Assembly: GCA_030144725.1 (NCBI GenBank)
Contig: JASKMD010000017.1
Location: 5,251,278 to 5,315,277, forward strand
Source of the DNA: Haematococcus lacustris
Taxonomy: Eukaryota; Chlorophyta; Chlorophyceae; Chlamydomonadales; Haematococcaceae
Direction: 5' to 3'
DNA length: 64,000 nt
Both the position numbers and the translations under genes were made by a program. Below the pieces are notes generated by a model that was not told the DNA's origin, did not search any database, and was given only the letters and a program-made list of their open reading frames with translations. The stretch's first letter is position 1. Every line of letters begins with the position of its first letter. Below are positions 52,371 to 63,913 of this stretch, in pieces.

Positions 52371-55300
52371 ATGCACTCTCAGCAGTCCTTGGGCAGTACT
52401 CGCGCCTTCACTGCGCGCCGCAATGTCGTCGCCCACGCGGGGAAGGTGCGCCTTATAGCCCTGGGCCCTTCCGGTACAGCGCGCCGTCATACAGCGCACG
52501 ACCCGTCGTCCATCACGGTCGTGCGGCCTTGTGCCTCAAGTCACGCTTGACCCTTTGAGCGTGCAGGTCAACGTGCTGGTTGTGGGTGGGGGTGGGCGAG
52601 AGCATTCCCTGGTCTGGCGCCTTGCACAGTCAGAAAGCACCAAGCATGTCTATGCAGCCCCTGGCAACCCAGGCACTGCGGCAGAGCGCAACGTGACTAA
52701 TGTAGCTGTGGACGTGACGAAGCATGCCCAGGTGCCCCTGCCCCTGCCCCTGCCCCTGCCCCTGCCCCTGCCCCTGCCCCTGCCCCTGCCCCTGCCCCTG
52801 CCCCTGCCCCTGCCCCTGCCCCTGCCCCTGCCCCTGCCCCTGCCCCTGCCCCTGCCCCTGCCCCTGCCCCTGCCCCTGCCCCTGCCCCTGCCCCTGCCCC
52901 TGCCCCTGCCCCTGCCCCTGCCCCTGCCCCTGCCCCTGCCCCTGCCCCTGCCCCTGCCCCTGCCCCTGCCCCTGCCCCTGCCCCTGCCCCTGCCCCTGCC
53001 CCTGCCCCTGCCCCTGCCCCTGCCCCTGCCCCTGCCCCTGCCCCTGCCCCTGCCCCTGCCCCTGCCCCTGCCCCTGCCCCTGCCCCTGCCCCTGCCCCTG
53101 CCCCTGCCCCTGCCCCTGCCCCTGCCCCTGCCCCTGCCCCTGCCCCTGCCCCTGCCCCTGCCCCTGCCCCTGCCCCTGCCCCTGCCCCTGCCCCTGCCCC
53201 TGCCCCTGCCCCTGCCCCTGCCCCTGCCCCTGCCCCTGCCCCTGCCCCTGCCCCTGCCCCTGCCCCTGCCCCTGCCCCTGCCCCTGCCCCTGCCCCTGCC
53301 CCTGCCCCTGCCCCTGCCCCTGCCCCTGCCCCTGCCCCTGCCCCTGCCCCTGCCCCTGCCCCCAACCCCTAACCCCCAACCCCCAACCTAACCTTGACCC
53401 TAACCCTCCCCCACCTCCCCTTTCCCGTCACAGGTGGTTCAGTTCTGCCAGGAGAAGGGTGTTGGCCTGGTGGTGGTGGGACCTGAGGTGCCCCTGGTGG
53501 CAGGCCTGGCTGATGACCTCACAGCAGCCGGCATCCCCACATGGGGCCCCTCAGCCAAGGCGGCTCAGCTTGAGGGCAGCAAGGTGTTCATGAAGGTATG
53601 AGCAATGACCCCATTAACCCCAATGCTCCCAATGCTCCACAAACTATGAAAGACACAGAGCTTGCAAGCATAGTGTGATGAGGTGTGAGTTGCAAGGCTC
53701 TGCAACAGACGGATACAGGCACGCCGGCTACAGCCCTAAAACCACAACCCTACCCTGCCATGCTTTCCTTGCCACTAACCCCAGTCTGCATCACCCCAGC
53801 CCGCCGGCAAGAGGAAAAAAGTGGAGTGTAGTAGTAGGAGGGGAGGGTGCTGCACTGCCAGCTGCTCCAGAGGCTAGAGGGGGGAGGTTGGCCTGCCGCC
53901 TGCCTGCCTCCCTGCCTGCGCACCCAGGTTAGGCACATAGACCCCCAGGCCATGCAGGGCTGCCTGGTGCCATGACCCTGGCTGAACCTGGTGAGTGCGC
54001 CCAGGCAGCCCCTCAGTCAGCCAACACTGCCACTGCCCTGCTCCCAGGACATATGCAAGAAGTACAACATCCCCACCGCTGCCTATGAGAAGTTCACTGA
54101 CCCTGGCAAAGCCAAGGTGCGGCACCAGCTAGGCACAGGGCAGTGGCAGCAGCAGCAGCAGCGGCGGCAAGGGCAGTGTGCGTGTGTCGTTAAGACAACT
54201 GCGTCGCTGGACCGGCTGGGTCAGCTCAGAGGTCCAGCCTCATGGTACCCGGTCCCCCTGGTCCTGCACCTGCTGCTGCTGGACTGGCCCTGCAGCAGCC
54301 TTTGACTCTAGCAAGTCAGCGACAGCAGCAGCGGCTGCAGCTTGTCTGCAGGAGTGTGCGGTGTGCAGCGGCAGTAGTGGCAGCAGCAGCGGCAGCGGCG
54401 GCGGCGGCGGCGGCAGCAGCAGCAGCAGCAGCAGCAGCAGTATGCATGTGTAAGACTTACACAGCAGCCTGACCCAGTGCAGCCGGCACAGCACAGCTCC
54501 AGCCATCCCTCCCGCCCTGCCCCCCGTCACCCCCTGAAGTCCTGCTTGTCAGCAGGCAGGCTGCAAGTTGTGGCCACCCCCCCGGCTGGCCCTGGCCCCG
54601 CCCCCCCCTGCTGCTCTGCAGGACTTCATCCGCTCGCTGGGCGCCCCTGTGGTGGTGAAGGCCAGCGGGCTGGCTGCCGGGAAGGGTGTGGTGGTGGCGC
54701 AGAGCGTGGAGGAGGCGCTGAGGGCTGTGGATGACATGATGGTGCGCCGCGTGTTCGGGGCAGCAGGTAGGGGGCAGGGGGGGAGGGGGGAGGGGGGAGG
54801 GGGGAGGGGGGAGGGGGGAGGGGGGAGGGGGGAGGGGGGAGGGGGGAGGGGGGAGGGGGGAGGGGGGAGGGGGGAGGGGGGAGGGGGGAGGGGGGAGGGG
54901 GGAGGGGGGAGGGGGGAGGGGGGAGGGGGGAGGGGGGAGGGGGGAGGGGGGAGGGGGGAGGGGGGAGGGGGGAGGGGGGAGGGGGGAGGGGGGAGGGGGG
55001 AGGGGGGAGGGGGGAGGGGGGAGGGGGGAGGGGGCCCAGGCAGCCTCAGGCGCCCGCCCGCCCACCTGCCAACACAGTGAGTGTTAGCTGTCTGAGCGCC
55101 GCATAGCCTGAGCATAGCCTGCTGCTGCTGCTACTGCCTTGTTGATTGCCTGGTGTGAGCCTAGTGACCTGGTGAGCGCTGAGGCGGAGGAGTGCTGGTG
55201 GCGGCTGCAGGGGAGGCGCTGGTGGTTGAGGAGTTCCTTGAGGGCGAGGAGGCCTCCCTGTTCGCCCTGGTCAACGGGGAGCAGTGCACGCCCCTGGTGG

Positions 55301-58300
55301 CGGCGCAGGTGGCAGGACGGGACCCGGGGGGGGGGCAGGGGGGGCAGGTCCGGTTAAAAGGGATGGGTGGTACCTTGAAGCACTGTTGCTGGATCTGCCA
55401 CTGCTGCTACCGCTGTAGCTCCCCATGTTGCAGCTGCTGCTGTTGCTGCTGCTGCTGCTCCTAATGATGATAAGCATCACCTGCTATAGCATGCAGTGCT
55501 GCCACTGTTGCTGCCCCTGCTGCTGCCGCTAGTGATTATGCTGTTGTGGTGCAGCACATCATGTGTGTGTCCTGTGGTGGTGCAGGACCACAAGGCAGTG
55601 GGTGACGGGGACACCGGCCCAAACACCGGGGGCATGGGCACCTACTCCCCCGCCCCAGTGGCCACCCCAGCCATCGTGCATCAGGCCATGGAGGAGCTGG
55701 TGTACCGCACGGCCCGGGGCATGGCCGCAGAGGGCTGCCCCTTTGTTGGCACGCTGTTTGCAGGGCTAATGATCAAGGATGGAAAGGTGCGGCGGGCAGG
55801 GGGCAGGGGGAGTGGGCAGGGCTGGGCAGGACAGGTGGCAAGCCCGACAGCCTCCTCCCAGCCCTCTTGTGGTGTTGGGCCATTTGACAGTGGTGGCTAC
55901 GGTAGGGCAGTCTAGGCGGACAGCAGGCAGGCAGGTCAGCCTGTGCATTAGGGCATGTGGTGCTGCATGCAGCCAATAGTCCTCCCCACCTCCTGCTCCA
56001 CCTCCAGTCCCCTGCGCTTGCTGCTGCTGCTGCTGGTCGTGATGGTGGGTTTGAGCGCCTAGCCCAGGCTGTGCGGTGTGGTGGTGGTGGTGTTGGTGGC
56101 GCAGGCCAAGCTGCTGGAGCACAACGTGAGGTTTGGCGACCCTGAGTGCCAGAGCCTTATGGCCCGACTGGACAGCGATCTCACGCAGGCCCTGCTGCAG
56201 GTCAGCGCCTGGGCTAAGGGGGAGGGGCAGGGGTCACCTCACCTTCCCACAGCACCCTCCTGGCACCCCCCCCCCAAAGCAGTGACTCTTCGTCACCCCC
56301 TCCCCCCCTTCGTCCTCCCTGTAGTGGGAGCAGCAGTCGTGTCAGCAGCAGCAGTAGAACCAGCAGCAGCCCCAGCAGCAGCAGCACCAGCAGCAGCAGC
56401 AGCACCAGCAGCAGAGTGGGCCAGGGGCCATGCCGCAGCAGCAGAGGGGGTAGCCAGGGGCTGGCTGGGTCCCTTTCCAGGGCCTCGTCATGCAGCTTTA
56501 AGAGAAGTGTCAGGGCGCCGCCTTCCCCTGACTGCTGCTGGCCTCGTCCACCTTCTATAGGGTGTAGGGGAGGTGATGGCCAGCCCTCACTTCACTTCCC
56601 CTGCCTGGGTGGGCTCACCATGTCAGGGGTTCAATTCCCCCCTTCCCCGTCAACTCACCACCACCGCCACCCACAACTGCTCACTGCCGTGAAACAAGCC
56701 TCTAGCTGCTGCTGACCTGCCCCATGCCCCGCCCCCCGCCCGCTGCCCCCTGGCCCTTCAGGCCGTGTCAGGCCGCATGCACGAGGTGGACCTGCACTGG
56801 CGGCCTGAGGCAGCCGTCACCGTGGTCATGGCGGCCAAGGGGTATCCTGGGGAGTACCGGCAGGGCACACTGATCCGTGGCCTGGAGCATGTCACTGACG
56901 CCAAGGTGTGCCCGGCCTGCTGCACCCTTCTATACTAGTGTTTGGTTATTATTGATTTGTTGTTTTTAGTATTGATAGTATTAGCATTAATGTTTTTATT
57001 ACTATTGTTATTATTGTTATTATTGTTATCATCATTGTTATTATTATTATTGTTACCAGTGCAGAGCTGGGGCTGTCTTCTTGTATGGTAGGTGGCTCTG
57101 ATTAGAGGAGGCTGTGCGCGCGTTTGCAGGCCATTCCGAGCACAAATTTTATCTTGACCCCCTAATTTTTTTATATGTAGATTGTTATTATTACTATTAT
57201 CATTATTGTTATCATTATTACTATTATTGTTATTATGTGATTGTTGGTTGTCTTGCCTTGGTGTGCACTGTGTGGCAAGCAGGGTGCATTGTGAGCCCCA
57301 GGAGGACCAGGCAGCTGCTGGGTGGGGGCTCCCTTTTTAAACTACCTTCCTGGCCTTCATGCTGCCCCTCTTCTCTTTTGGGCTGAGCCTTTTGAAGAAA
57401 ATTCCTGGACCTGGCTCAGAGCACTGGGGCCAGGGCTGAGTTGTCTGCCCCTGGTGCTTGTGGTCAGAATAGCCCTAGACCTGCTGCCCCAAAGCGTGAC
57501 ACCCTGGCTGGGTCAGGGGGCTGGTCCCTGGCCGTGGCCCCATGCCAGCAACCCTGGCTGGCCACCCTGCAGGTCTTCCATGCCGGCACAGCGTTGAACG
57601 CAGCGGGGGAGCTGGTGAGCAAAGGCGGGCGCGTGCTGGGCGTGACTGCATTGGGGCAGGACACCGCGGAGGCTCAGGCCAAGGCCTACAAGGTGGGTGG
57701 CCAGTGGCACCTGGGCAGGCAATGGGGAGTGCAGTGACCCTAGGGGTGTGATGCAGCATGCGAGACCACACAGACCCTGCTCCCTGCTTCACCACACCAG
57801 GGCTGCTGCCTTGCATGCCATTGCCTGAAAGGGCGCTGCTGAGTCCTACCCCCATGCAAGTGGATGGGCGGGGGGGGTTGGGGGGCTTGTCGAGCCATGC
57901 TGGTGTTTGTTGGGATTTGATGGGGGCACCTCGCCCTGGGGGCGCGGGGGTCAAAGGGATCGCATGGAGCTGTATTTGACGGTGGCATGGCATGGCCCAT
58001 GCCGCCCATCGTCAGTCCCAGGTGCTCATTAAGGACGGGCTTCAGGCTCGCCACTGGGCACTGTCCCAGACCAGGTGCTAGTAGAATAGGTCAGAGGATT
58101 AAATTGTAAATCTGGCTGATGTTAGGTCTGGGACAGGATTGAGATCCACAGGGACGTTCTCTTCTCACATGCGCTTGTGTGGGCGCCATGCTACGAATGT
58201 GAGGTATCGTCGTGTTGCGTGCAGGCGGTGAAGCAGATAGAGTGGGAGGATGCGTACTACAGGACAGACATCGGGTGGCGCGCCATCGCGCGCATGAAGG

Positions 58301-58314
58301 CAGCTGCGCAGTGA
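52371..58314 (+). CDS. purD: Phosphoribosylamine-glycine ligase (GAR synthetase), plastid type
   Basis: Catalyses step 2 of purine synthesis: phosphoribosylamine + glycine + ATP to GAR. Eleven exons, all in phase, total 454 residues: 52,371-52,445 (transit-like [18 protein letters not shown]); 52,567-52,731 ([17 protein letters not shown]); 53,434-53,595; 54,048-54,116; 54,622-54,766 ([21 protein letters not shown]-grasp loop); 55,211-55,308 ([16 protein letters not shown]); 55,586-55,786 ([20 protein letters not shown], active-site block); 56,105-56,200 ([15 protein letters not shown]); 56,762-56,905 ([13 protein letters not shown]); 57,573-57,692 ([16 protein letters not shown]); and 58,225-58,314 ([11 protein letters not shown], stop TGA). 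Length and motifs fit a monofunctional bacterial/plant enzyme with a short N-terminal transit peptide. No PurM or PurN fusion as in animals. Confidence 0.93.
52733..53361 (+). repeat. (CCCCTG)~104 hexanucleotide satellite filling GARS intron 2
   Basis: About 628 bp with no visible interruption, starting right after the donor GT. It makes up nearly all of intron 2. All frames are open through it (Pro-Leu, Pro-Cys and Pro-Ala-type dipeptides), so retention would extend exon 2 by over 200 codons. A TTGACCCTAACCC-like end (53,362-53,410) precedes the acceptor. Confidence 0.95.
54776..55036 (+). repeat. (GGGGGGA)n heptanucleotide satellite in GARS intron 5
   Basis: About 36 near-perfect units on the transcribed-sense strand, beginning within 15 bp of the donor site. 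Every unit supplies a six-G run, so the intron RNA should form G-quadruplexes. Confidence 0.95.
56936..57235 (+). repeat. ATT/GTT-rich simple sequence in GARS intron 9
   Basis: Two blocks (56,945-57,055 and 57,170-57,237) of TTATTATTGTTA-type repeats, conspicuously AT-rich in a GC-rich locus. Confidence 0.75.
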
Positions 58315-58899
58315 GCTAGGCCGCGTGCCATGGCGAAGCTGCGGCAGTCGACACTGCGGCACTCGGCACTGAATAGTAGCGCGATGGCTGCGTAGCAGGC
58401 CTCACGGGACAACGACCAAATGTTTTTTATGTGATGGTTGGGGGTGGGTTTGCCCGGCGGCGGGTTTTACAGGATAGGGCCTTGGAATGGGTCCGTCCGG
58501 GCTTGGGTGGGACGTGGCATTGGCTGTCGGGGCGTGTGGGTAGCCCTGAGGCCTATGTGAACGAAAAGCCACGTGACAGCAATGGGAGTTTGACTGTTTT
58601 CCTTGACAAAGGGCACATCATCGTAGGTAGGTCGCAGCTCAGCCAGGCACAAGGCACCCCAGAGGGCCAGGATGCTGCAGCCATGACCCGTTGCATGCCT
58701 ACGGGCACAAGGGCAGCAGGTGTGGGTGCGTTTCCTAGTCAAGACAGTAGTAGTGGGGCAGGACGCCATGGGGTCTGCCGCTGGTGCTTTTCAGCTACCA
58801 ACTCAGTTACTCAGGCATTCCCAACTACCTGTAAACCACCCCCCTGTGATACGAAGCCTGTATCTCCGCAGCCACTCAGTCAAAAATATATGTAAACAG
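58315..58899. other. 3' flank of GARS, nothing recognised
   Basis: One open frame (58,431-58,895, plus) has no family resemblance. TGTAA motifs occur at 58,830 and 58,891. Confidence 0.35.
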
Positions 58900-58971
58900 T
58901 GCTTTGAACAGAGGAGACTCATAGCTACGAGATGGCAGACGCAGCAAAAACTATTTCGCTCTCAGCGGTGC

Positions 58972-60861
58972 TCAGTGCCTGCCCAAAGACCGACATTTGA
59001 ATTCATGCGATTTCGCCCCATGCGAGGCGCGCCGCTCTAGCACGCTTCGCCACACTGCTGTGAGTGGCACCTGCAACGCGCAGCAGCAGTCGGAACATGT
59101 TTTGCTTTTGGCATGTGGACGCGACGACGGCAGTCGTGACAGCTGGATATCATTATTAGCTTTTGGAGCTGCTGCTGGCGCTAGTGCATTACCGGCTGCT
59201 CTACCACGCTTAAAGAAGGTGCTAGGTGCAGTACATGGTGTTGTCTCACCTTGCTTTGCTGCCCTCGGCTTGTTAGCTGCAGGTGCCTCACGCTTACGTG
59301 ACGTGCTTGCCGCTGCCAGCTGTTGCTGCTGCTGAGGGGGTGCACCAGCAGGCACAGCCAGCTCAGGGGTGGTGCCTGCAGGTGTCAGTTGCTGCTGAGG
59401 GGACGCATAGCTGCGGCAAGCTTCCCACGGATGTGGGTGCACACGTGGCTCAGTAGCTTGGGTACCCTCCAACTGGTGTGTACCTCCTGCTTGTGGAACT
59501 GGAGGTATGTCTGAAGCTGCTTTCCTGTCATCTTCTTTGCCTCCTCAACAGTTGTGTGGCTAAAATCATGCCCCCCCAAGGCAAGGGCATGGGCCGCTGC
59601 AAGCCGCTCTTGGCACGCATGGTCACCCACATTAACCACAACCCTTCCGACCTTGTGCGCTGCATCTGTGATCTGGCGCTCTGCCTTGGCTGATCGCTGT
59701 GCTGCAGCTGCGGCATCCTCCTTACGCCGCACTTCAGCACGGAGCTGACCCATGCGCTGCTGCAAATCATGAACATCCACAGTCTTCATGGCCTCCTTGC
59801 ATGTAGCTCGGCATGTGGTACACCACATCTACCGCGCACTTCCATGCGCGTAGCTGGGCCTGCGCTGCCGCAGGGCCGCTCTTGAGGTGGGGCAAGTGCC
59901 ATGTTGAGCCTGCACATGATGCAGGGTGCGTAGGTCCGGCATGGGCTGAGCTGCTCAGTGCCATGCTGCCCATGGGCCGGCCATGGCTGCTGCCTTCCGC
60001 TGCTCGCCGCTGCATCTACTCGCGTCTGCAGACACCTGCCACCGAGACGGGGCAATGCTGCCCCAAGTCTCAAGACGAGCTAGCTGCCTCTGCTTGGGTG
60101 GTGGCGAAGTAGAGCTCGGGAGCGGTGTCTGGTCCGGTCATCCTTGCCCTGGCCCACATGGAGGCGTCACCGGCAGCCCTTAGGGAGTGATTGCTGCTGC
60201 CCCTACTGGACTGCCACCTCGCTGCAGCCGTGTGCTCACCCTGCAGGCGTTGGTGTGCTGCCTGGAGCAGCTCGGCTAAGGTCGCCCTGACAGCCCATCC
60301 CGGTGCCCCGAGGGACCGCTCCCTCTCTCGCCGCTGCACCGCAGCCTGCTGGTCACGGCTTCTCGCTTGTGCCGTCAGCTGCGCCTCGATGTTGTTAGGG
60401 CATGCCGTTGCCAGCCCTTGGACGACTCGTTTGAGCTGATGTAGCCCTGGCCCACCGCGCTGGTGGTCGACACGGCACTTGGGGCTCTGGCGCCCCATGC
60501 TCCCATGCCGAGCGGCACCCAATACTGGGCCAGCAAGCTGGGCAATGGATTCAATGGCTGGGCGGAGAATGAGAGTTAGGGGGCAGGAGGCTGATGGCAG
60601 GCTGGGAGGAGGGGCTACTGGGAGCTGGGCGGGGTAGACGAGGTTGGGAGGTGGTGGGTTAGGATGTGTTGGTGGTGGCCACGTGGCGGAGTGGTAAGCC
60701 AAGCTCAGTCGGCTCCTCGTGCACCTGTAGCCATCAGCATGTGTACCTTGTAAGCGGTATAACTTGTCACATACAAACCCAATGATTGAGTTGCATAGTG
60801 CCATGGACGCGTTAATGAGTATGCTACAAATGGTATGTGTGAGGGCAGGCTGTTTGTTCAA
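58972..60861 (-). pseudogene. TE-like ORF remnant, function unknown
   Basis: Consecutive minus-strand frames that shift against each other: 60,861-60,070 (IESIAQLAGPVLGAARHGSM, basic Gln/Arg-rich helix), 60,015-59,767, 59,828-59,385 (coiled-coil RMGQLRAEVRRKEDAAAAA, then MTGKQLQTYLQFHKQEVH, which loosely resembles a SAP-type helix-turn-helix) and 59,472-58,972 (Gln/Ala/Lys-rich). Composition resembles the ORF of the 41.5-45.4-kb transposon. Whether introns or frameshifts separate the frames cannot be decided. No catalytic motif is seen. Confidence 0.3.
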
Positions 60862-61567
60862 TGGTGCAAAACATAAAGCGGATCATAGCTGGAGGGGGTG
60901 ACTAGTCCCTACTGTGCCGCCCACCATTACAGCGATACAGCGCTGCCACACACAAACCTGGGTTCCTTCACATCCTCGCCAAGCGGCCTGCACCATCAGG
61001 AACCTCGCGCAGCCATGTTTGCCGGACTTCAGTGGTGTGCGCCACCGACATGTCGTGCATCGCTAACGGATAGCCAAGGACGTAGCTTACCGGTGTAGCT
61101 AACCACGGTCTGCGATTGGGACACATCCGGGGTCACATGTGGCTGCCCGCATCGAATGACTCCGATGGCAATTCCAGTCTTACATTAAACGCGCGTTATC
61201 GCATTGCAGCAGACGCAGCAAACGTTACATGAAATGATTGAGTAGATGGGTTGCAGTTGCATGAAGATTACCAACCCCATGTTGGGAACGCCTGACAGTT
61301 ACCTCGCCGCTCACTGATATGCCATGGTCCAGCCAGTTTTTTTTACTCAACCTCTAGTCCAGCTGCTGGTAGTGTACAGATGGAGGGGCGGTTAAAAGCA
61401 CGCTTGACTAGCATTACAGACCTTGGTCCTGACTATTTCACTCGGCTATGCCAAGCGTCACGCTGACAATGGTACAGCTTACGACATGCCAAGCTCCCCA
61501 GCATTTGCACAGCATCTTTATTGCTCATCATCGACGAGGCTACTTACCAGGTAGTTTCTTAAAAACC
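60862..61567. other. Intergenic, nothing recognised
   Basis: No supported feature. Confidence 0.4.
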
Positions 61568-61824
61568 TGTAACAGCACCTTGGCCCTCAACCTTGAGCCT
61601 TCATTGCAGTCGAACACACTAATTGTAGACCACTACAAAACAGTGTTTTTCTGTGTGGTGTTCCCATCGCATGGCATGCTCATGGCCTATACATGGCATA
61701 CACATGGTCATGGTCGCCTACCACCTACACTATTTCCTGACCGCGAGGGCTATGATGTAGAGTTGGCATGACAAAACATGCACTAATTGAAAGCTGATGA
61801 CAGCTCAACACCGGGGGGCACACA
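61568..61824 (-). ncRNA. Conserved structured 3' segment of subfamily-A Fanzor element
   Basis: Downstream of the stop of the ORF at 61,825. Conserved for about 230 bp with 39,471-39,706 and for about 130 bp with 17,708-17,835. Includes TGTCATGCCAA, the CTACAT…GTGTAG stem, and an inverted GGCCATGAGCATGCC region. The only shared protein-coding context is the Fanzor-like C-terminus, so a guide-RNA-type scaffold is the leading idea. Confidence 0.4.
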
Positions 61825-62574
61825 CTACTGTGCCACAGCAGGCTGCTGCTGCTGCTGCTGCTGCTGGGCCTTGGGTGGCTTGTCTCGCAGCCGCTTGTAC
61901 CCCAGGCCAGGGTACTCCTTGTCCTTGGCTGGCAGCATCCCCTGCTCTGGCCAGTAGCACAGCTCCAGTGGTCGCCACCTGCTCTCCCCAATGCGCTGCA
62001 TGTTCAGCGCTGCATTGCAGTCCCTGTCCAGCCACCTGCCTGGCTGTGGTGCTGGCTTGGCTTTGGCAGCCTTGCCCTTGCCCTTGCCCTTGGTGGGCTC
62101 AGCTGCCGGCTTGCTGCGCTTGGCTGGAGGGGGAGTGCTGGGCCCTGGCTCTGAGGCTGCTGGCTGTGTGGCTGCCTGGCTGCTGCGTGGGGCCTGTGGG
62201 GGCTTGCTGGGGGCCACTACTGGGCACCACATCAGGCCCCGTACTGGCTGGCCACGCTCCTGGCTCCAGGCTGGGCGCACCAGGCGGGGTTCCACCTGCC
62301 CTGCTGGGGGCTTCCAGCCTGCAGGCCTTGTGGCACTGAGTTTGTCCAGCTCCTCCTCACAGGGCTGCTGGCCATTCACTGCTGAGCTGACCCGGCTGGT
62401 GCGGTGCTCATCCACAAGCACCACCCTGCCCCTCAGTTGGTCTGTGCCCCTGGGCCTGCACACCACCTTGCAGCAGGCACGCAACACCGCATCAGCACCC
62501 CAGCCTCCCTTGCTGCCAATGCCCGCTGCGCCATATAACACCACCAGCTGCCTGGCACGCCCATGGCGCCGCAT
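61825..62574 (-). pseudogene. Fanzor-like protein, C-terminal half (subfamily A), open frame
   Basis: A continuous 249-codon frame starting MRRHGRARQLVVLYGAAGIG. Order: CRPRGTDQLRGRVVLVDEHR-TSRVSSAVN (post-RuvC-II region without the Cys pair), RGLMWCPVVAP, a Pro/Ala/Lys linker, RuvC-III WLDRDCNAALNMQRIGES, RPLELCYWPEQG, KEYPGLGYKRLRDKPP, poly-Gln tail. No stop or frameshift lies within, unlike the copy at 16,980-17,707. The RuvC-I half and N-terminus are not found upstream (62,575-62,640 leads into a dispersed repeat), so it is a 5'-truncated copy or a gene with distant exons. RNA-guided cleavage is inferred from family membership only. Confidence 0.6.
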
Positions 62575-62631
62575 TGCGCCACTAGGCTCATATCTGCTGA
62601 CACCTGCTGATACCTACTTATTCCCAGGAGG

Positions 62632-62712
62632 CGATGTCACTCACTCTCGCACCTCCAAAGGGCCACTTCCTAAAGGGCACTTCCAAAGGGCACCTACAAA
62701 GGGCACAGCCCC
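62632..62712. repeat. Short dispersed repeat with CCAAAGGGCA units, copy 2
   Basis: Same as 34,139-34,215. It lies immediately 5' (minus sense) of the Fanzor-like frame and may mark the element boundary. Confidence 0.55.
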
Positions 62713-63000
62713 CCGCACTCCTGGGCAGCATGACAGCAAGCTTCGATTGCATTGCATGAATAATGCATGCAATAACCTGTAACAGCATGGTATTCAAATC
62801 CGCTGACCTTTGTTTGGTTTGACTGTAATAGCATGGAAGTGCCTCCTTCAGTTGTGCCGCTGGGAGGGCCTGGAGGGTCTGCCTGCCCCTGGCAAGGTGT
62901 AGCAGCAGGGCTACAAGCCGGTCAATGAAGTAGTAGTAGACCTGGAGGCACACACAGCGATCTCGCAGCCTGTGTTTGATTACAGCTTGTGCTATATTTG

Positions 63001-63323
63001 GGTGTAGCATGAGCGCTGTAGGGATTAAAAGTCTCTACAATTACAAGTTGGCTATGCGCTGGGGGAAAGCCGCGGATGACCGGTGCCCACTATGCGGTGA
63101 AGCCGACAGTGCTACACACCTTCTCTCAGGCTGCAGCCGCACGGCATCCCTAATCCAAGAACGCCATAACGGGGCCGACCGCATCATCACTAAAGCCAAG
63201 GGAGCCCAAGGAGGAAACTTACACTACACAGACAATCGAGGTGATACGGACCTACCCAATGCCACGCTTCTAGAAACGTTAAGGGACCTCTTAGCAACGC
63301 CCGGATATCATCATGATCAATAA
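63001..63323 (+). pseudogene. LINE C-terminal fragment, zf-RVT
   Basis: Plus-strand frame with LAMRWGKAADDRCPLCGEAD followed by H and C (C-x2-C-x7-H-x4-C), the zinc-binding end of LINE reverse transcriptases, then TLLETLRDLLATPGY and a stop. The region 5' of it is unrelated repeat DNA, so the element is 5'-truncated. Confidence 0.65.
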
Positions 63324-63438
63324 CAAGACAAAAAGGAAACATGGCACGGACGAGCCAAACAAGCACGTTACTTTTGTGGAGATCACATACTGTGCGGACT
63401 CCAGATGGGCTGAGCAGTTAGAAAAGCTACCACACAAC

Positions 63439-63913
63439 CAGGCTTGTGAATCTTCAGATTTTCAGATTTTCAGTTTTCAGATTTTCAATGAAATGAAATG
63501 AATTGAAAAACTGAAAGAGTTTCATCGTCAGTGAAACTGAGCGGATGCCGCTATTTCTCAGCCTATACTTTTAGTCGCGGCTTGTTTGTAGGCCTGCACT
63601 GGTTGATATGCAGAACTACGTAGTTTGCCAAAGGTCAGACATGCAAGCCATTCTTAAAGATGCAAGCCGTCCATGCTGTCCGTGGATCCGCCATCTGTGG
63701 CGTTTTCTGGCTTGCGCTTCTTCCGCTGTGGCTGTAGCGCGCTGGCGCTAGCCAAGCCAATCGCAGCACAGCCAATCACTCTGCAACACCCGATCTGCGA
63801 TCTGACCGGGGGCAGCACCCGGCACTTTCAGATGTGCAGTGAAAACGTCCAGATTTTCAGATGAAAATTTTCATTGAAAATCTGAATGAAAATCTGAAAT
63901 TTTCACAAGCCTG
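63439..63913. mobile_element. hAT-type MITE with 8-bp target duplication
   Basis: Ends CAGGCTTGTGAA and TTCACAAGCCTG; flanked by a perfect CACACAAC duplication (63,431-63,438 and 63,914-63,921). The 475 bp have no transposase. Subterminal CAGATTTTCA / TGAAAATCTG motifs are repeated many times at both ends, as in hAT elements that bind transposase subterminally. Confidence 0.8.

Noticed and set aside
52531..53391. Long Pro-Leu, Gly-Gln and Ala-Gly ORFs on both strands
   Set aside because: They are translations of the CCCCTG satellite in a purD intron.
53362..53410. Interstitial telomere repeat (CCCTAA-like)
   Set aside because: Only two or three irregular CCCTAA-type phrases; algal telomeres are usually TTTTAGGG, and the stretch is the edge of the intron satellite.
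54549..55115. Pro-Pro-Ser-Pro-Leu repeat protein on the minus strand
   Set aside because: Reverse reading of the GGGGGGA satellite in a purD intron.
60675..60760. tRNA-Leu/Ser-like start (GTGGCGGAGTGGTAAGC)
   Set aside because: Only an A-box-like phrase is present; no B box or T arm follows.
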